Assembly: GCF_034190915.1 (NCBI RefSeq)
Contig: NW_026947507.1
Span: 20,685,501-20,749,500 of the forward strand
Length of the DNA: 64,000 nucleotides
Origin: Cavia porcellus
Taxonomy: Eukaryota; Chordata; Mammalia; Rodentia; Caviidae
Reading direction: 5' to 3'
In this document: positions 35,301 through 47,949 of the stretch, piece by piece
Layout of the letters: each line of letters starts with the position of its first letter
Position numbering within the stretch: position 1 is the stretch's first letter
Program-made: the position numbers and the translations under genes
The notes under the pieces: model-generated
Told to the model about the DNA's origin: nothing
What the model saw: only the letters and a program-made list of their open reading frames with translations
The model's database searches: none

Positions 35301-36209
35301 CTCTGCAGGGAAAGAAATAACGAATTCTCCTTGTATCCATTTCTCCTGAGTTCATTGTACGACCAACACATATAACCCACTAAGTCAGATTCTGTTGAGT
35401 GGAACTGAAACACAATCATTTGACTCCAGGAGGACTTCATAATTACTTATAAAACAATTAGTCAATGATGTTTTCAAAAAGTTTTATTAAGCTTGCAGGG
35501 AAGTTAATAGTTTTAAGAGTGGATTGAAAAACATCTACCCATACAAATTATAAGTAAGTTCATATTTTCTTTACCACTGAATTGAATTTTAATACTTAAG
35601 AAAAACTTGATTTATTTTTATTATTTCTCTTTGAAGTGTTATGAAATCAATAAATATTTTCTATTACCCTTGCTCTCCTTCGAAAATGCTACTATTGATA
35701 ACATGATTCCATAGTTTTGTTTCAGAACTGAAAAACATTTTGTATTTCTGCAAACTATAAAATAAAGTTATGGTTTGCTTTCCTGAATACATATAAAACC
35801 CTGGAATTTTGGTTTTGTTTTTATTTGTACTTTGGATTACTCAAATTAGAGAGATTATGCAGCATGAGCATGCAGTTTATGCAATTACAGAGAAGAATGA
35901 GAATTTAAGCATAACTGAGAACATTGTATTTATTTTTTTTGCATAATGTCTTTCAGTGTGTTTATCACATTGTCAACCAGAAATGCCATTTTGTTCTCTA
36001 TAATGCCACTACTCTATTTTAATTTCCTCCTAACCAAAACATGTTATATTTCTTTGTGTTTTATTTTATTCAAGCAGGATGATTTTAATGACAAATTATA
36101 AATGTGATATTTGGCCCTTACAATATTGAAATTACATAAAAAATTAAAACTTTTTTCTCTGTTTCTTGAGGCATGGTTGAAAAGTGCCTAAAGGCAAAAC
36201 TTTGTTCTT
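35301..36209. other. Noncoding stretch
   Basis: AT-rich; nothing recognised. Confidence 0.6.
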
Positions 36210-36304
36210 GCTGGGGATTTAGCTCAGCAGCACAAGCCCTTGCCTGGCAAGTACAAGGTCCTGAGTTTGATCCCTCGTACAAAAAAAAAAAAAAAAAAAA
36301 AAAA
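36210..36304 (+). mobile_element. ID SINE
   Basis: gctggggatttagctcagca, gcacaagcccttgcctggca, agtacaaggtcctgagtttg and atccctcgtac followed by about 24 A. Flanks aactttgttcttg and agattgtcttg are consistent with an imperfect target-site duplication. Confidence 0.92.
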
Positions 36305-36979
36305 GATTGTCTTGCACATTTGCATATGTATGTGTATGTGTATGTATGTAATTGTGGATATTTGTGCATGTGGTTTGTGTTTATGAGAGGCAGAGTGGGG
36401 GGGTCTTTTATAGAGTAGAGCAACAGAAATACAGAATCAAATGAATATTTTACTTTCTTTCTAGAATAAAACTGTTGCAATAAAAGTCTTTGGAATAAGT
36501 ATTGAGAGAGTAAAGAAAACTCATTAGTTATATACTTTATATTAGTTATATAAATAAATAACTTGCAACCTTGTTTCTTTGCTTCTCTTTGTCATGGGAT
36601 TATATACTCTAGTTAAATGTGAAACAAATACGAGCATATTTTTAAATATGATATGGTTCCTTCCTTAGTTGGAATACTGCTATTATGCTTTGAAGTAAAT
36701 AATCATTAACCTTGGAGAAAAGCAAGTTAAAGCATAGTTACTTAAGAATGTGAACCCTAAAATTTGATAATGAGTTTTCAGTGATTTTTCTGCTTCTTTA
36801 GGTTAGTGTTTTAAATAAACCTTTTAAATTATGTAAGCAAAAATTACCAAATTTAGGACTGAATCACTTAGAGAAAGAAAGTCCAAAGTTCAAGATGTTT
36901 GTTATCCTTAAATGTTACTCTTTCTTTTCTCTTGCTTAAAAATTACTTTTATAGAATTACTATTATTAAAAAAATATGA

Positions 36980-37685
36980 TAATGATCAGTGAGGAAGTAA
37001 AGAAAGGGGAACACTTACACACTATTTGTAGGAATATAAATTTGTCTAGCAATTTTGGAAAATAGTATGGAAGTTCCTCAAAAATAAAACAGAAACTAGC
37101 ATATTATCCAGCAATCCCATGACTAGGCATATACCCAAAGGAAATGAGAGTAGTTCGTGGAAGAGACATCTGCTTTGCTGTATTTATTATAGCACACTTC
37201 AGAGTAGCCAAGACATGGAATCAATCTAAGGGTCCATTAACTCAGGAGTGAACAAAGAAAACAGAAGATATATATGCCATAGCGTACGACAAGATATTAT
37301 TTTGATGAAACTGGAAATCATTGTATTAAGTGGAATTATTTCTGTAAGACCTCACTCATATGTGGAATCTAAAATAAGATACCTCCTTGAAGTTGAGAGC
37401 AGAGTAGTGGTTACCCCAGCTGGCAGAGTTGTATAAGGTAAGCTGATCATCAGGCATTAAGTTTTAGATAAGAGAAATATATTGTACAATAGGATGACTG
37501 TGGATAAGAAGGTACAGTATATTTTTTAAAAAATAGCAGACAAGATTTTAATATTTTCCCCAGAAAAATGATACATGTCTGAGAAGATAGGTATGTTTAT
37601 CCTATTTTGAACATTACACGATGTAACTTTGTATCAAAACAGCGCATGAAACCTCACCCCTAATTACAGTTTTTTATATGTCAAC
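36980..37685 (+). mobile_element. Old LINE-1 fragment: ORF2 C terminus and 3' UTR
   Basis: The sequence follows the conserved L1 ORF2 end: aaaggggaacacttacacac, tatggaagttcctcaaaaat, atccagcaatcccatgacta, atacccaaaggaaatgagag, agtagccaagacatggaatc and ctcactcatatgtggaatct in order. Translation in broken frames gives the familiar AIPWLGIYPKEM block. The tail (37400-37685) resembles an old L1M-type 3' UTR. Upstream ORF2 is absent, so the copy is 5' truncated. Stops and frameshifts make it inert. Confidence 0.85.
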
Positions 37686-39559
37686 CTAAACTTTAAAAAA
37701 TATTTTTGTGATTGAAAGAACTGCTCTTTTCATGAGTCTAATGTACACAGTACTTAAGTCCCTATCTTCCAAAAATCTTATTATTATTATCATTATTATC
37801 AATTTTATCATTATTCAACTAATTTGAGCACATTGAGAGTTTTGATTTGGTTATGTAGTTACATATCTGTGCATTTAGTCAATATACATTTTTATTTGAC
37901 CATTCACTTAGTGGAAAATAGTGGTACTTAACAGTGGATGGCAAAATGACTGGGATTATAAGAAGTTATTGAAATATCTGCTTATCATGATAGTTGAGAA
38001 ATAGCTTGTGGGGAGGAAGACTGGCAGTCTGTGAGTGTGTAGAATGCAGCAGAGATCTTTGTACAGTAACTGATATAAACAAAATACTGAGAAATCAGAG
38101 TAAGTGAAGTTCACATCTATCTGGCATTTTTGTAAATGTTGAAGCACCATTGCTAAACAAAGGCAGGTGGGATGCTACAAACTGGTGATGCTCCTGGGTG
38201 CAGAAGGCAAGGCCTGTCCAAACCATTAGACATGGGCTAAGTCCTGGGAAAATCATACGTACTTTAATTAAGTAACTTCACAAAGGGTAGGAATTTCACA
38301 GTATTTAGCATTTTTCACTAAAAAGCAATACTTAGAAATACATATATGAAAATTTTATTCACAGTGTGCTGGAAAATAAATGAAATAGAATTTAGAAGAC
38401 AATTTTGGACATTGTTAGCTTAAATATAAGCAGCTTGCTGAGAGATAATGGAGACTTAGTATCTAAATGCTAGAGTTCAATTTTCCATTTAGTGAAGGAA
38501 ATTGAATAATTGGGACCTTGAATAAGATAGTTTAAAAAGATAAAAACAAACTGTTCCACAGTTCATTAATTTAGATAAAACTGTCTACTTATCAACCATT
38601 CTTTTATAATACCCTTCCTGTTTTTATCTATAAAACATGATTATCTCCAGTCTGTTCACTTTGATATCTGTATTTGTGAGTTGAGATAAAAATTTATCAA
38701 TCTACTTTCCATGTATGAATCTTGGCAAACAGATTTTGTTACCAATTTTATAATTGCTTTCACATCATTTTGAGCAGGTTTTTCATGATAAATATAAAAA
38801 CATTATTTTTAACTCATGGGACTATACAGTTCATGCTAAAATTTGTTTTTCTAAGAAGGACCAAAGAATTCTGAACACAGAGGACCAAATGTTAATGTTG
38901 AAAATCTCTTCAGTTGTTCCCTGTAGCCTAGCAGAGGGATATGACTGAAAATCTAACTAAGAAAATGACTTAATTTCTGTGGGTTTTAACTCTGTGTCCC
39001 ATATGGGAAATTATGGCATTGTGTTTCAGTTCATGGGAATGTTAATGGAACTGATTAAATGATCCTTTCTAAAACTAGAGAACGTTCTGTTTTGAGCTGT
39101 TAGCACATTGTCAAGCTCGATTCCTTTCTAACGATTGGACTGATAGGCGGCTCTCCCTCCACAGATGGACCCCTAACGTGACTTCATGAAGTAAGCTGTT
39201 TCCTCCTCACAGTGTCCAGACTAAGTTCTTAAATTCTGCTTAAGAAAAGTACAACCAACAGAAAGATGCCAAAGAGTACAGTTTGTAACACAAGAAGTCT
39301 TGACATTTAAGACTTTACTTTCATTTAAGAGATATACAAGCTCGTGTGGGAGATGGAAACACAGGGATTTTGTCTTTATCACAAAGTGTCAAAAGTGGAT
39401 GGATATTTTTGGCAGCCATCAGATGAAGCCAATTTTAAACTTAGGGGAAAAATGTCTCCTGCCAACCTCTTCCTTCGGCCCAATGTTTCCTTGCTAGAGC
39501 AGGCTTTATAGAGCAAAAAGAAAATATTTCATAATCCAGGCTAATTAGCTAATGTGATA
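37686..39559. other. Noncoding stretch
   Basis: 39070-39200 is slightly richer in GC and CpG (aacgattggactgataggcg). No gene or repeat recognised. Confidence 0.55.
37776..37815. repeat. (ATT)-rich short tandem
   Basis: ttattattatcattattatc followed by similar text. Confidence 0.85.
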
Positions 39560-39735
39560 AGTCTACTTCAGTAAAATTGGGACAGAATTCTGAGTAGAGA
39601 GAACAGCATGTGCAAAGAAAGTCACCTAAATAGCAAAGAGTTCAACATGATCTCCACTAGCAAGTTTAGATTTGGCCCCCAGGTTAAATGGCAGACCAGG
39701 AGTAACACTAAAGAATGCCACAAAAGTCAGGAGTT
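39560..39735. mobile_element. Ancient repeat remnant
   Basis: ttctgagtagagagaacagc followed by atgtgcaaagaaagtcacct resembles the 'agaacagcatgtgcaaaggc' block of an old, widely dispersed mammalian repeat. Short and diverged. Confidence 0.35.
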
Positions 39736-39949
39736 TCATAATATGTGACTTTAAAACCATTGTTCCTGACTGGTTGGATGCTAGCAGCCTATGTAATAAA
39801 TGAGAAGAAATGATCCCCCTGAGCAGTGATCTATATAAATGGCAATGGAGTACAGAGACAAGGACACTTTAGAAAGTATTACAGTAGTGTTGCCCATGGT
39901 ATAATCCTATGTGAAATTGTTGGTCTTTTTCTCCATACTTATCTGTCCT

Positions 39950-40202
39950 ATAGTGTATGTAAAATAGAAAGAAGTTCAGTATCCATAAGGGTGCATTATT
40001 AGAGAAATAGTAAAGAAAATGTACATGCTGTAGAATACTATTTATCCTTTACAAAGAATGTCATTTTTATGGATGAAATTGCATGAAAAAGAGACCAGAT
40101 ACAGAAACACATGTACTGCATGTTCTCTCTGACTCTCTCTCTGTCTGTCTCTGTCCCTATCTCTGTCTCTCTGTGTCTCTCTGTCTCTCTCTGTCTCTCT
40201 TT

Positions 40203-40246
<44 letters not shown>

Positions 40247-40330
40247 GTTGAAAGAATTAAACACAGTTGGCGAATTGAGTAGTGAGTGATTTCAGAAGCT
40301 GGAGAGTGTGGAAGGAAACGAGGAGGTTAT
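39950..40330 (+). mobile_element. Old LINE-1 3' fragment interrupted by a compound microsatellite
   Basis: gcattattagagaaatagta, gtagaatactatttatcctt and gatgaaattgcatg correspond to the L1 segment that normally reads cacaatggaatactattcag onward. After tgttctctct the copy runs into a (TC)/(TG)/(CA) array (40126-40243), and L1-like 3' UTR text (agctggagagtgtggaagga) resumes beyond it. The array therefore appears to have grown from the pyrimidine-rich tctcac stretch of the L1 sequence. Boundaries are approximate. Confidence 0.6.
40124..40243. repeat. Compound (TC)/(TCTG)/(CA)n microsatellite
   Basis: CT/CTGT-rich pyrimidine tract (40124-40204) followed by about 19 CA units (40205-40243). It lies within an L1 fragment. 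Confidence 0.95.
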
Positions 40331-41439
40331 TGTCAAAGGATACAAAAATCGCTGTTAGACAGAAGTCATATTTTGTCTTTGAGTTCTTTTGTCCAGTTGG
40401 GTAAATGTAGGTTAATAGTAGAGAATTATACAATGAAAAAATTTTAAGACTAAACTTCAAATATTCTCACTACAAAATTTTTTGCATATTTCAGATGATG
40501 ATATGTTTTCTAGTTTGAGGTAAATTCTATATTGTATTTATAAATCATTATACATTATTAGTTTAATTTTTAAAATGTTAAAAATTTCAAAATAAATTAA
40601 CCCAAAGCACTTGTATGTTAAAATACTAAATTATTAGAGAGAATGAAGAACAAGGAAACTAGAGTAGTATGTGATGTAAAATAACTTTTATTGCTTTAAA
40701 GTGTATGTTTTATATTTACAATTAGAATATATAATAAACTGTCAAACATATAGTAGTACCTTCTTTAGTAAATTTTATGTAAGTTATACCTAGATACAAG
40801 AGATCTCTCTGTGCCCAAATACAGAATATAGGGCATAACATTAGATCTTGACCCCATTATGACATAGTTCTACATACTATTGATGATGAACACTTTTGTA
40901 AAGTAGGTATCAACAAATCATCCCCTTTATTCTTTGCTATATATTTCAAAGTCTGAGTGTGAATTTAAAAAAAATATCAGAAAATATTGTTGATAATATA
41001 AACTATATTCTGTACAATGTGCCATTTCACACGTGGCTGATGGGCAAAGTTCTCAAAGCCCTGCCATTTCTACAGAAAGATCAGATTTCTTAACTGCATT
41101 CTTGTTAAAATATCTACTAATATTTTCCCAGTGGTAAGCTTGCATGTACACCAGAGTACTCTACTTTAAGTTTCTGAGTGTTAGGACTCATGATATAGAC
41201 TTTCACATATGCTAAAGCAACTCTTGCATGGAAAAGTGGAGCTCTTAAGAACTGCTTGAGACAAAGTCAACATGGTAATACTCAGGAGGTTATAAAAGTA
41301 TGTTTAAAAGTATTTGAATTTACTTCAACTTCTTATCTAAAGCTTTTTAAATAGTCCAATAAAATTTAGAGTAAAATATTATGGCCATAATCTTTAGGGA
41401 AATCTCATCTGTGTTCTACAAATAATGTATGCATACCGA
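40331..41439. other. Noncoding stretch
   Basis: AT-rich; nothing recognised. Confidence 0.6.
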
Positions 41440-42085
41440 GTCCTCACTAATAGATTAACTTGTGGTAAATTGCAAATGTGGTAAAGGAGAAGGCTCTGTA
41501 AGTCCGTCACTGTGACTAATGCTGCAGTGATGACGAGAATTCAGACATCTCTTAAGCAAACTTATTTCAGATCTCTTGAGAAAATACCCATAAGTGAGAT
41601 TGCTTGATTTTTAGGTTTTTTTGAGGCACCACCATAGAGTTTTCTTGAATGGATATGCTAATTCATACTCCGAACACCAGCTAACTCCAATATCTCTATC
41701 ATCTCATCTATATGTGTTTTCTTTTGCCCTTAAAAAAGTGAAAAGCTTTCTAAAAAGTTTGAGTTAAGTTGTTATTATGGTGTTTATTTGCATTTTCTTA
41801 ATGATTACAAATGATAAAGTAGTTTGTTCATTTATCCGTAGGCCACTTGTATTTCTTTTTTTTTTTTTTTTTTTTTTTTTTTTGGAAAAATGTATATTCA
41901 TGACCTTTCTCTATTTTAACTGAGTTTTGTTATTATTATTTATTTGACTTCCTTGTGTATTTTGGATATACTTTTTGGATGTATGGCTTGGGAATATTTT
42001 CTCCCACTCCTTGGCTTGTCTTACATGCTCACTTCTTTTGTTGCACAGAAGCTTTAGTAACTTGGTACTGAAATCAGTCTTATAG
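41440..42085 (-). mobile_element. Old LINE-1 ORF2 fragment, antisense
   Basis: The plus strand carries the complement of L1 ORF2: tttatttgcattttcttaat, gtaggccacttgtatttctt, tgtattttggatatac, atattttctcccactccttg and gttgcacagaagctttagta. These appear in the order expected for the reverse strand, preceded by the complement of the ATPQEN-side block (agtgagattgcttgattttt). A long poly-T run (41850-41883) lies inside the copy and is probably a secondary expansion. No open frame remains. Confidence 0.75.
41850..41883. repeat. Poly(T) run
   Basis: About 34 T inside an antisense L1 ORF2 fragment. Confidence 0.95.
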
Positions 42086-42489
42086 TTATCACGACAAGCG
42101 TGAAAACTTAATGTGTTTTAGATTTCTTTTTGAAGAAGCATATTTGAGAACTGCATTGGATATATGACAAGGTTACTTACATGATTTTATCATGATTTTC
42201 TAAATTGCTTACTTGTCATCAGACAAAACATTACAATTGACTTCCTGATTTTCATTGCAGTTAGTATATTGATAATCTGCAGATACAGATTTGTATCAGT
42301 TATGAAGACTGAACTCTCCTAATGACTAATATATATGATTTTCAAAAGGCAGGCTAAATCATCAACTAATTACTCTGGTAAACTCTCATCCTTTTAGATT
42401 GGGCACAGCTTTAGGAATATAAAAACAAAGTCTCTGGACTAAAAGAAGTATACAGAAGATCCATTTTCTTATTGTTCTGTTCCAGTGAA

Positions 42490-42815
42490 TCTTAATTGTC
42501 GATTTGCTTGGATGAAGAGACTTCTAGAGAGAAGACTGGGTTGGAGGGTACTATGCTGGTCAGATTAATTCTCTGATGTTCATAGCGGAATGCACTGTGA
42601 GGAGGTGGCATCCAGGTGGAGGTGGCCCCTGGTGCTGCAAGAAGTACACTTCTTGCAGGGACACTTGTTAGGCTTCCTGCTAACATGAAGTGAGCAGCTT
42701 TGCTCTAGCACGCCTGTCTGCCAAGATGTTCCTGTACAGGTGAAATCCTGAAAGCATGAACTAAACTAAAACTCTACTCCACTAAGTGGCGAATACCACG
42801 TACATTATTTTGTTG
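42490..42815 (+). mobile_element. Rodent dispersed repeat, copy 1 (URR1/MaLR-like, class unresolved)
   Basis: Contains gaggtggcccctggtgctgc, gggacacttgttaggcttcc, tgaagtgagcagctttgctc and gcctgtctgccaagatgttc, a series seen in a common rodent interspersed repeat. The same family occurs in the opposite orientation at 45320-45650 and, more degraded, at 15945-16305. A 24-base near-palindrome lies inside (42635-42658). I cannot decide between a hAT-type DNA element (URR1) and a MaLR LTR. Confidence 0.45.
42635..42658. repeat. Inverted repeat, 11-bp arms
   Basis: CTGCAAGAAGT, two bases, ACTTCTTGCAG. It lies in the rodent dispersed repeat at 42.5 kb. Confidence 0.92.
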
Positions 42816-43431
42816 TATTGATGAGAAAGCTGACTACTAAATGTACCATAATTCTCTCCTGCCTATTTTAGCTATCAGAAGTTTGACTCTAAATATCTTT
42901 TGCAAATTTACTAATGGGAATATCAGTTGTCACTTTTGCTTCAGATTTTTGATCTTTTAAGAGATTATTGATTGAAAATGATTGAAATCATAGTATAATA
43001 TAACATATACAGGTTAATATAGTTGAAGATGTATGTATTGCAATTAACATCATAAATTTTATTACTTTGCCAATAGGTTATTAATAAAATTCCTAATCAA
43101 ATATAACGGCAGAAAGTGATCCTCTTTAGAGACTTCCCTATCCATGTCTATTATTAATATAAAGCTAATGATTTTAAATAGTTCCTATCTTGAATTAATA
43201 AAATACGATTTCAGGAATTATTTAGTGATTTTTCAGTTTGATTATAGTAGTGAATCAAAAGCTAAATTATCTTGCATCTGAAGTTTATTAATCTATGGTT
43301 TCCTAACTCCTTAATATTTAATTTCAATAAAACAAGATTATTTTAGGCACAATATTCTAAATATATTTGTCTTCATAAACTGTTGGTCAAATACTATTTG
43401 CTAATTTAAAAGTCATTTTTGAAATTTTCTT

Positions 43432-43480
43432 CCTCCTGTGTGTGTGGGTATGTGGTTGTGTGTGTGTTTCTGTGTGAGTG
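43432..43480. repeat. Imperfect (TG)-rich tract
   Basis: tgtgtgtgggtatgtggttg followed by tgtgtgtttctgtgtgagtg. Confidence 0.85.
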
Positions 43481-43550
43481 TCCTGATGATCGGACCCAGG
43501 GTCTTACACAATCTGCAGACATGCTGTACCACTGAAATACATCCCTGACA
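43480..43550 (-). mobile_element. ID SINE fragment, antisense
   Basis: Plus strand: gatgatcggacccagggtct, atgctgtaccactgaaatac and atccctgac. Preceded by an imperfect TG-rich run (43436-43475). Confidence 0.55.
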
Positions 43551-44818
43551 GTGAAGTTGTTTCCTATTTTCTGTTTTTCTGTAATTTTTTTATAAACTGT
43601 TCAGATTTGCCTAAGAAACAAAGTGATCTGAAACAAAACTCTTACTGAAAGGAAAATATAGGTAATTTGATAATTTCTGAAAGTTTGGTTTTCAACATAT
43701 AGAAGTGAATTAAAAATATCCAAAGAAATTTTAAGAAATCACGCTTGCTTAACATTGTGGGAGAAACCAATATCTCAGACTTCTAATGGTTTATGATAGT
43801 ATTTTGAAAATGGCCCCCCTTTCCAACCTTAAGAATTAGAAATTTCATATTATGAGTTATTCATGCAGTAAAAGAATGATTTATGAATGGCATTAATTAG
43901 GAAAATTTTCATATGTTTTTATATATTTCACCCTTTCCCCAAATACTGGCATTTCATATGTAGAAAATTTCTCCAGCACACTTAGTTAGCAGCTTAAGAA
44001 CATTTTATTCTTAAAATTAATTAGTTTTCAATTTGATTATTGCAGTATTATGTTATTTGGAGGCATCAAGAAAACATTTATTTCTAGAAATAGGATTTTT
44101 TTGTTTTGCTTTTATAAAATTTGGCAGGTTTTGTGCTTGAGAATTTCTGGAAGAAACCTTTATCTGTAGGGACTTAACTCATGTAATTTACTATTTATAA
44201 TCAAATTTACATTCCTTTTGCAAAAATATACACCCTCCTCGAATACTACATGATATAGCATGAAAATTTGGTGTTTAAGTTTGAGGAAAATAGAATAATG
44301 AATATATCAGTTTTTAAATTCAGGCCAAAGAACTTACAGAATTAGGAGCTTACACTGTCAAATGAAAATGAAAACAAAATATTTTCTGTTCATCACCTTG
44401 TCAGCCACAGCTGTAGTTTTTTCTTTAGCTTTTACTTTAAACATTATACCGAATGCTCTTTAGTTTCTTAGAACAAGACATGACCACCTCCACAAATTAT
44501 GTCAGGCTTTGAGTTGAATTAGTTTTTCATGAAGCAGAGGCTATTAGACTTCAAAAATAATCTGAGAAATTTTTAAAGTTAAGATTTGAAAAAATAATTC
44601 TCATATTCAGTCCACCTATAACTTTATATGTTTAAAACAAATGGCAGATGGTGTGTGGGGAGGGTAGGAATTAGAATGTATCTCAAATGAAAATTCATGC
44701 AATTTCTTTGACTTAATCAGTTCTTCTGCACATTAAATTATTTATACTATGAACACATTACTTCTATTTAAAATTGATAATACATTTTAAAATTTATTAC
44801 ATTTATTTATTTATTGTT

Positions 44819-44900
44819 TATTTTGATACCGAGGATTAAACTCATGACCTTGCACTTGCCAGGTAGGTGCTTATGCCACTGAGTTAAATCCCCAACCCCT
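44819..44900 (-). mobile_element. ID SINE, antisense
   Basis: Plus strand: tattttgataccgaggatta, aactcatgaccttgcacttg, ccaggtaggtgcttatgcca and ctgagttaaatccccaaccc. It is the complement of the ID body type seen at 18.7 kb. Confidence 0.85.
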
Positions 44901-45319
44901 AAAAATTACATTTTTAAAAGTTGTTTTTGTATTTTGCTTATCAATTTATTTTGGTACAGAAAAGTGCTTAAAATATTCTCAAGTCATTTAGCCGTCCGAC
45001 TCTGGATCTTCTATTTTTTTTTTTTTTCATTTGTTTTGATCCCATTTTGCCATTTTCTTAACTAGCATATTCAGGGGTGTCATATAAAATACAGAAGAGC
45101 TGAGTCCTTTGCTTGCTGACTAAACATCTATATTTAATTTGCTTAGGATGATTTTAAGTAAAGATAATGACAATATTTTCTCAAGTTTGTATCCTCAACA
45201 AGACCAAGATAGTGGTACTGCCCATAAAATATACTGACATTTTCAAAAGAATTGTCTGTGAGTGATCATAAGGAACAGAATCCAAAGCTTTACTTGGAAG
45301 TGCTATATCCTAGAGGTGT

Positions 45320-45655
45320 ATAGTAGTCAGCTTTCTCATTACTGGGAACAAATACCTGACACTCACATTTTAAAGCAGGAAAAAGTTTATTTGGCTTACG
45401 GTTTCAGTCATACACTGTGGCTCCAATGTCGAAACATCATGGTGGAAGGAAGTGATAAGGCAAAATTGCTCAGTTGATGACCATCTGAAAACAGATCATG
45501 GGAACAGTACCAGAGAGGAAGTGGCCAACCACCAAATCCAGTATCCAGTGTCAACCATCCATGACTCACCAAGGCACAGCCCTAATGGACTTCAACCAAT
45601 CCCTTAGCTTCCAAGCCAATCATGTTGACATGAGTAAGTGTAGCCACCAAAAGTT
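45320..45655 (-). mobile_element. Rodent dispersed repeat, copy 2 (URR1/MaLR-like, class unresolved)
   Basis: Plus strand: tagtcagctttctcattact, gcaggaaaaagtttatttgg, cttacggtttcagtcataca, catcatggtggaaggaagtg and ccaaccaccaaatccagtat. This is the complement-side text of the repeat at 42.5 kb. The tttattt block is the complement of an AATAAA-containing end. No open frame. Confidence 0.5.
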
Positions 45656-45778
45656 GTTTTAAGCATTTGAGTGCACAGATCAGTAAATAGCTTCCGACCT
45701 TCCAAAATGTTATTGTAGTTGTGACTAATCAAGCTCTGTTTTTAATAGCACTAACCATAAATCCTTTAGAAATTGAAA

Positions 45779-45958
45779 GATGCGAAAGGTGTGGTGGCCA
45801 AACAATATGTTACCAGCTACATGGGAATGTGAGGCAAGAAGAACACAAATTCTAGGCTACCCTGGGCAACCTCAGAGCCTGTCTCAAAGTAAAAGATACA
45901 AATGGGTGGAGATAGAGCTGAGTGTAAAGGACCTAGGTTCAAGCCCTGGTTACCCCCA
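45779..45958 (+). mobile_element. B1-ID composite SINE, sense
   Basis: gcgaaaggtgtggtggccaa, accagctacatgggaatgtg, taggctaccctgggcaacct, tgtctcaaagtaaaagatac then tgggtggagatagagctgag, acctaggttcaagccctggt and tacccccaac. The first part is B1, the second a shortened ID. Confidence 0.75.
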
Positions 45959-46461
45959 ACCTGATCTGTCAGAGCCTTTTAATTAATGGACTCCATTTAA
46001 GCAGAGTAGAAACACTAAATTTGTCTTCCATCAACTCTTTGTTAAGGGTCAACATCATTAGATTAGATATCTGAACTTTTATTAAAATTTAGCTTTTTAC
46101 TTTCACTAACATGTAAATTAAATGTCTGGCATTATGTATTTCTTTTTGACTTCTTAAACACAGTTGAGAACTGTAAAGAAATGCATATTACTTTTTAAGA
46201 AATTTTTAAAATAAAATGAAAATTCATGATTAAAATAATTGGTGTAATGGCTGAGCTATGAGTGCAGCATATTATTCCCCTTAGAGAAAACATTTTGTAA
46301 TCAATTTGTGATAGTCGTTATTAGGAAGTATAAAAAATATTTCAATCTTAGATCTGAGTCTTCTTTCACTCCAAATGTCTCCCTCAAAAAATTGAGGCAA
46401 CATTTGTTATTATTCTAATTATAGATTATCATGATTCTGTTAACTTACCTTTAAAAAATTT

Positions 46462-46555
46462 TTTTTTTTAGGCTGAATCTCTATGTAGTTCAGGATAGTC
46501 TTGAACTTAGGATCCTTCTACTTCAGCTTCTGGATTATGACATGACACCCAGCTG
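46462..46555 (-). mobile_element. B1 SINE fragment, antisense
   Basis: ggctgaatctctatgtagtt, caggatagtcttgaacttag, gatccttctacttcagcttc and tgacacccagct. It is the complement of B1; the T run upstream is its tail. Confidence 0.7.
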
Positions 46556-46829
46556 TTAATTTGTTTTAAAATATCAACATTTAAGTTTTCAAAATGGAAT
46601 AAATAATCTTGATTTATTTTTAAATAAAATAGTTGGATTTACACTTGACCTTAACTTTGAGAATTTCCTGAGATTAATTTTTCATTCATTTTCACTCAAC
46701 ACGATAAATTTAATGATAGTATTTATACTACAGAAACATCTGATGTTTTTGAGTATTTAAGAAGCAATCTTGATTGCACTCAAGGAGTTTAGGCTTTGTG
46801 AATTTGGACTGGCATGACATTACACTGAT

Positions 46830-47060
46830 AACGACACTACAGTCTGGTTAGTGGCACGGTAAGATAATGAACAGTGCTAGAATAAACCCGACTGAAGTTT
46901 CCGGGAGGAGTCCAGCCTCAACTGAGTCCTGGAGGGGTGGATTTAAGTTATTAAGGAAGGCCGGCTGATAAAGGTGGCAAGGGAAGATAGTGGTGGATTT
47001 AGCAGCAAAAGGGAAAGGTTTTCTTATATCTTTTCAGGAAAATTAGAGAACGGGGATTAA
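46830..47060. mobile_element. Ancient repeat remnant, GC-richer than surroundings
   Basis: gtggcacggtaagataatga, gaggggtggatttaagttat and aggaaggccggctgataaag suggest an old dispersed repeat of the same general type as at 52.5-53.0 kb. Contains a few CpGs. No open frame. Confidence 0.25.
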
Positions 47061-47949
47061 AAGGAAAGATTCTAAGACTAAACTGATGGATCATATACTC
47101 TGTTTTGTCCCTTTGTGACACTGAAACTTTGAACAACATGCTTAACTTTATTATGTCGGAAATTTTTTTAATTCATACAGCTAAAAATGAAGGTAAGAAT
47201 GTGAAATACAGATTGAACTTTATAATTGTATCAGTTTTGCGCCTAACGTTTAATGTCCCCATTTCATAATCACTCAGTGTGGTGAGTACTCCTGCTTTTG
47301 GAACAAGTAATGCGTTGTGTGACCCAGGTCTGTGTGACTCTGGGTTTAAGCACATGTGCTAACTCAGTTATTTAGTAACTGTTAGGAACCATAAATAGAT
47401 TGCCTTGAAGAAAGAGCTGAAAAGTTAGGGCTGGTGTGGTTTTCATGAAACAGTTGTTTCATCTTGTTCTTGGATCCAAATATTTGTCCTGAGCAGCCTT
47501 TGAGGGTTTTGAGGGAATGTATAACTAGAATAATAACTATTTCTTGTTTGCATTTGATCTTTCACACATTCATGCTAATATATAGAGAGTGTAAAAATAA
47601 AAAAAATCAAAAGAGGAGAAAGAATTATATGTTGTCTCTTGTGATTCTTTCTAGCCGCTCTATCTTGTGAGATATTGGCTGCTTCTTGTAAGTTACAGTC
47701 TTTACCTAGTTTTTTGTTACTAAGAAGGTAAATGGTAAAATAATGAACTAGATGAAAGTAGCTCTATTGTAAAGGAAGAATTTATGGCATATATTAAAAT
47801 ATGGCTACGTTGGTAGATATAAAACAACACTAAGTTATTTCATTGTAGTATAATTTACAACATGATTATTGAACTGTAGGAAATAGAGTTAGTTACTTTG
47901 CAGTAGAAAAAATAATGATACTTTAAATTATAGGGGAGTTATAAACAGA
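47061..47949. other. Noncoding stretch
   Basis: AT-rich; nothing recognised. Confidence 0.6.

Larger units (their letters stand above)
42816..44818. other. Noncoding stretch
   Basis: AT-rich apart from the TG tract and antisense ID fragment at 43.43-43.55 kb. Confidence 0.6.
44901..46461. other. Noncoding DNA between listed repeats
   Basis: Unique AT-rich sequence surrounding the dispersed repeat and B1-ID composite listed separately. Confidence 0.55.
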
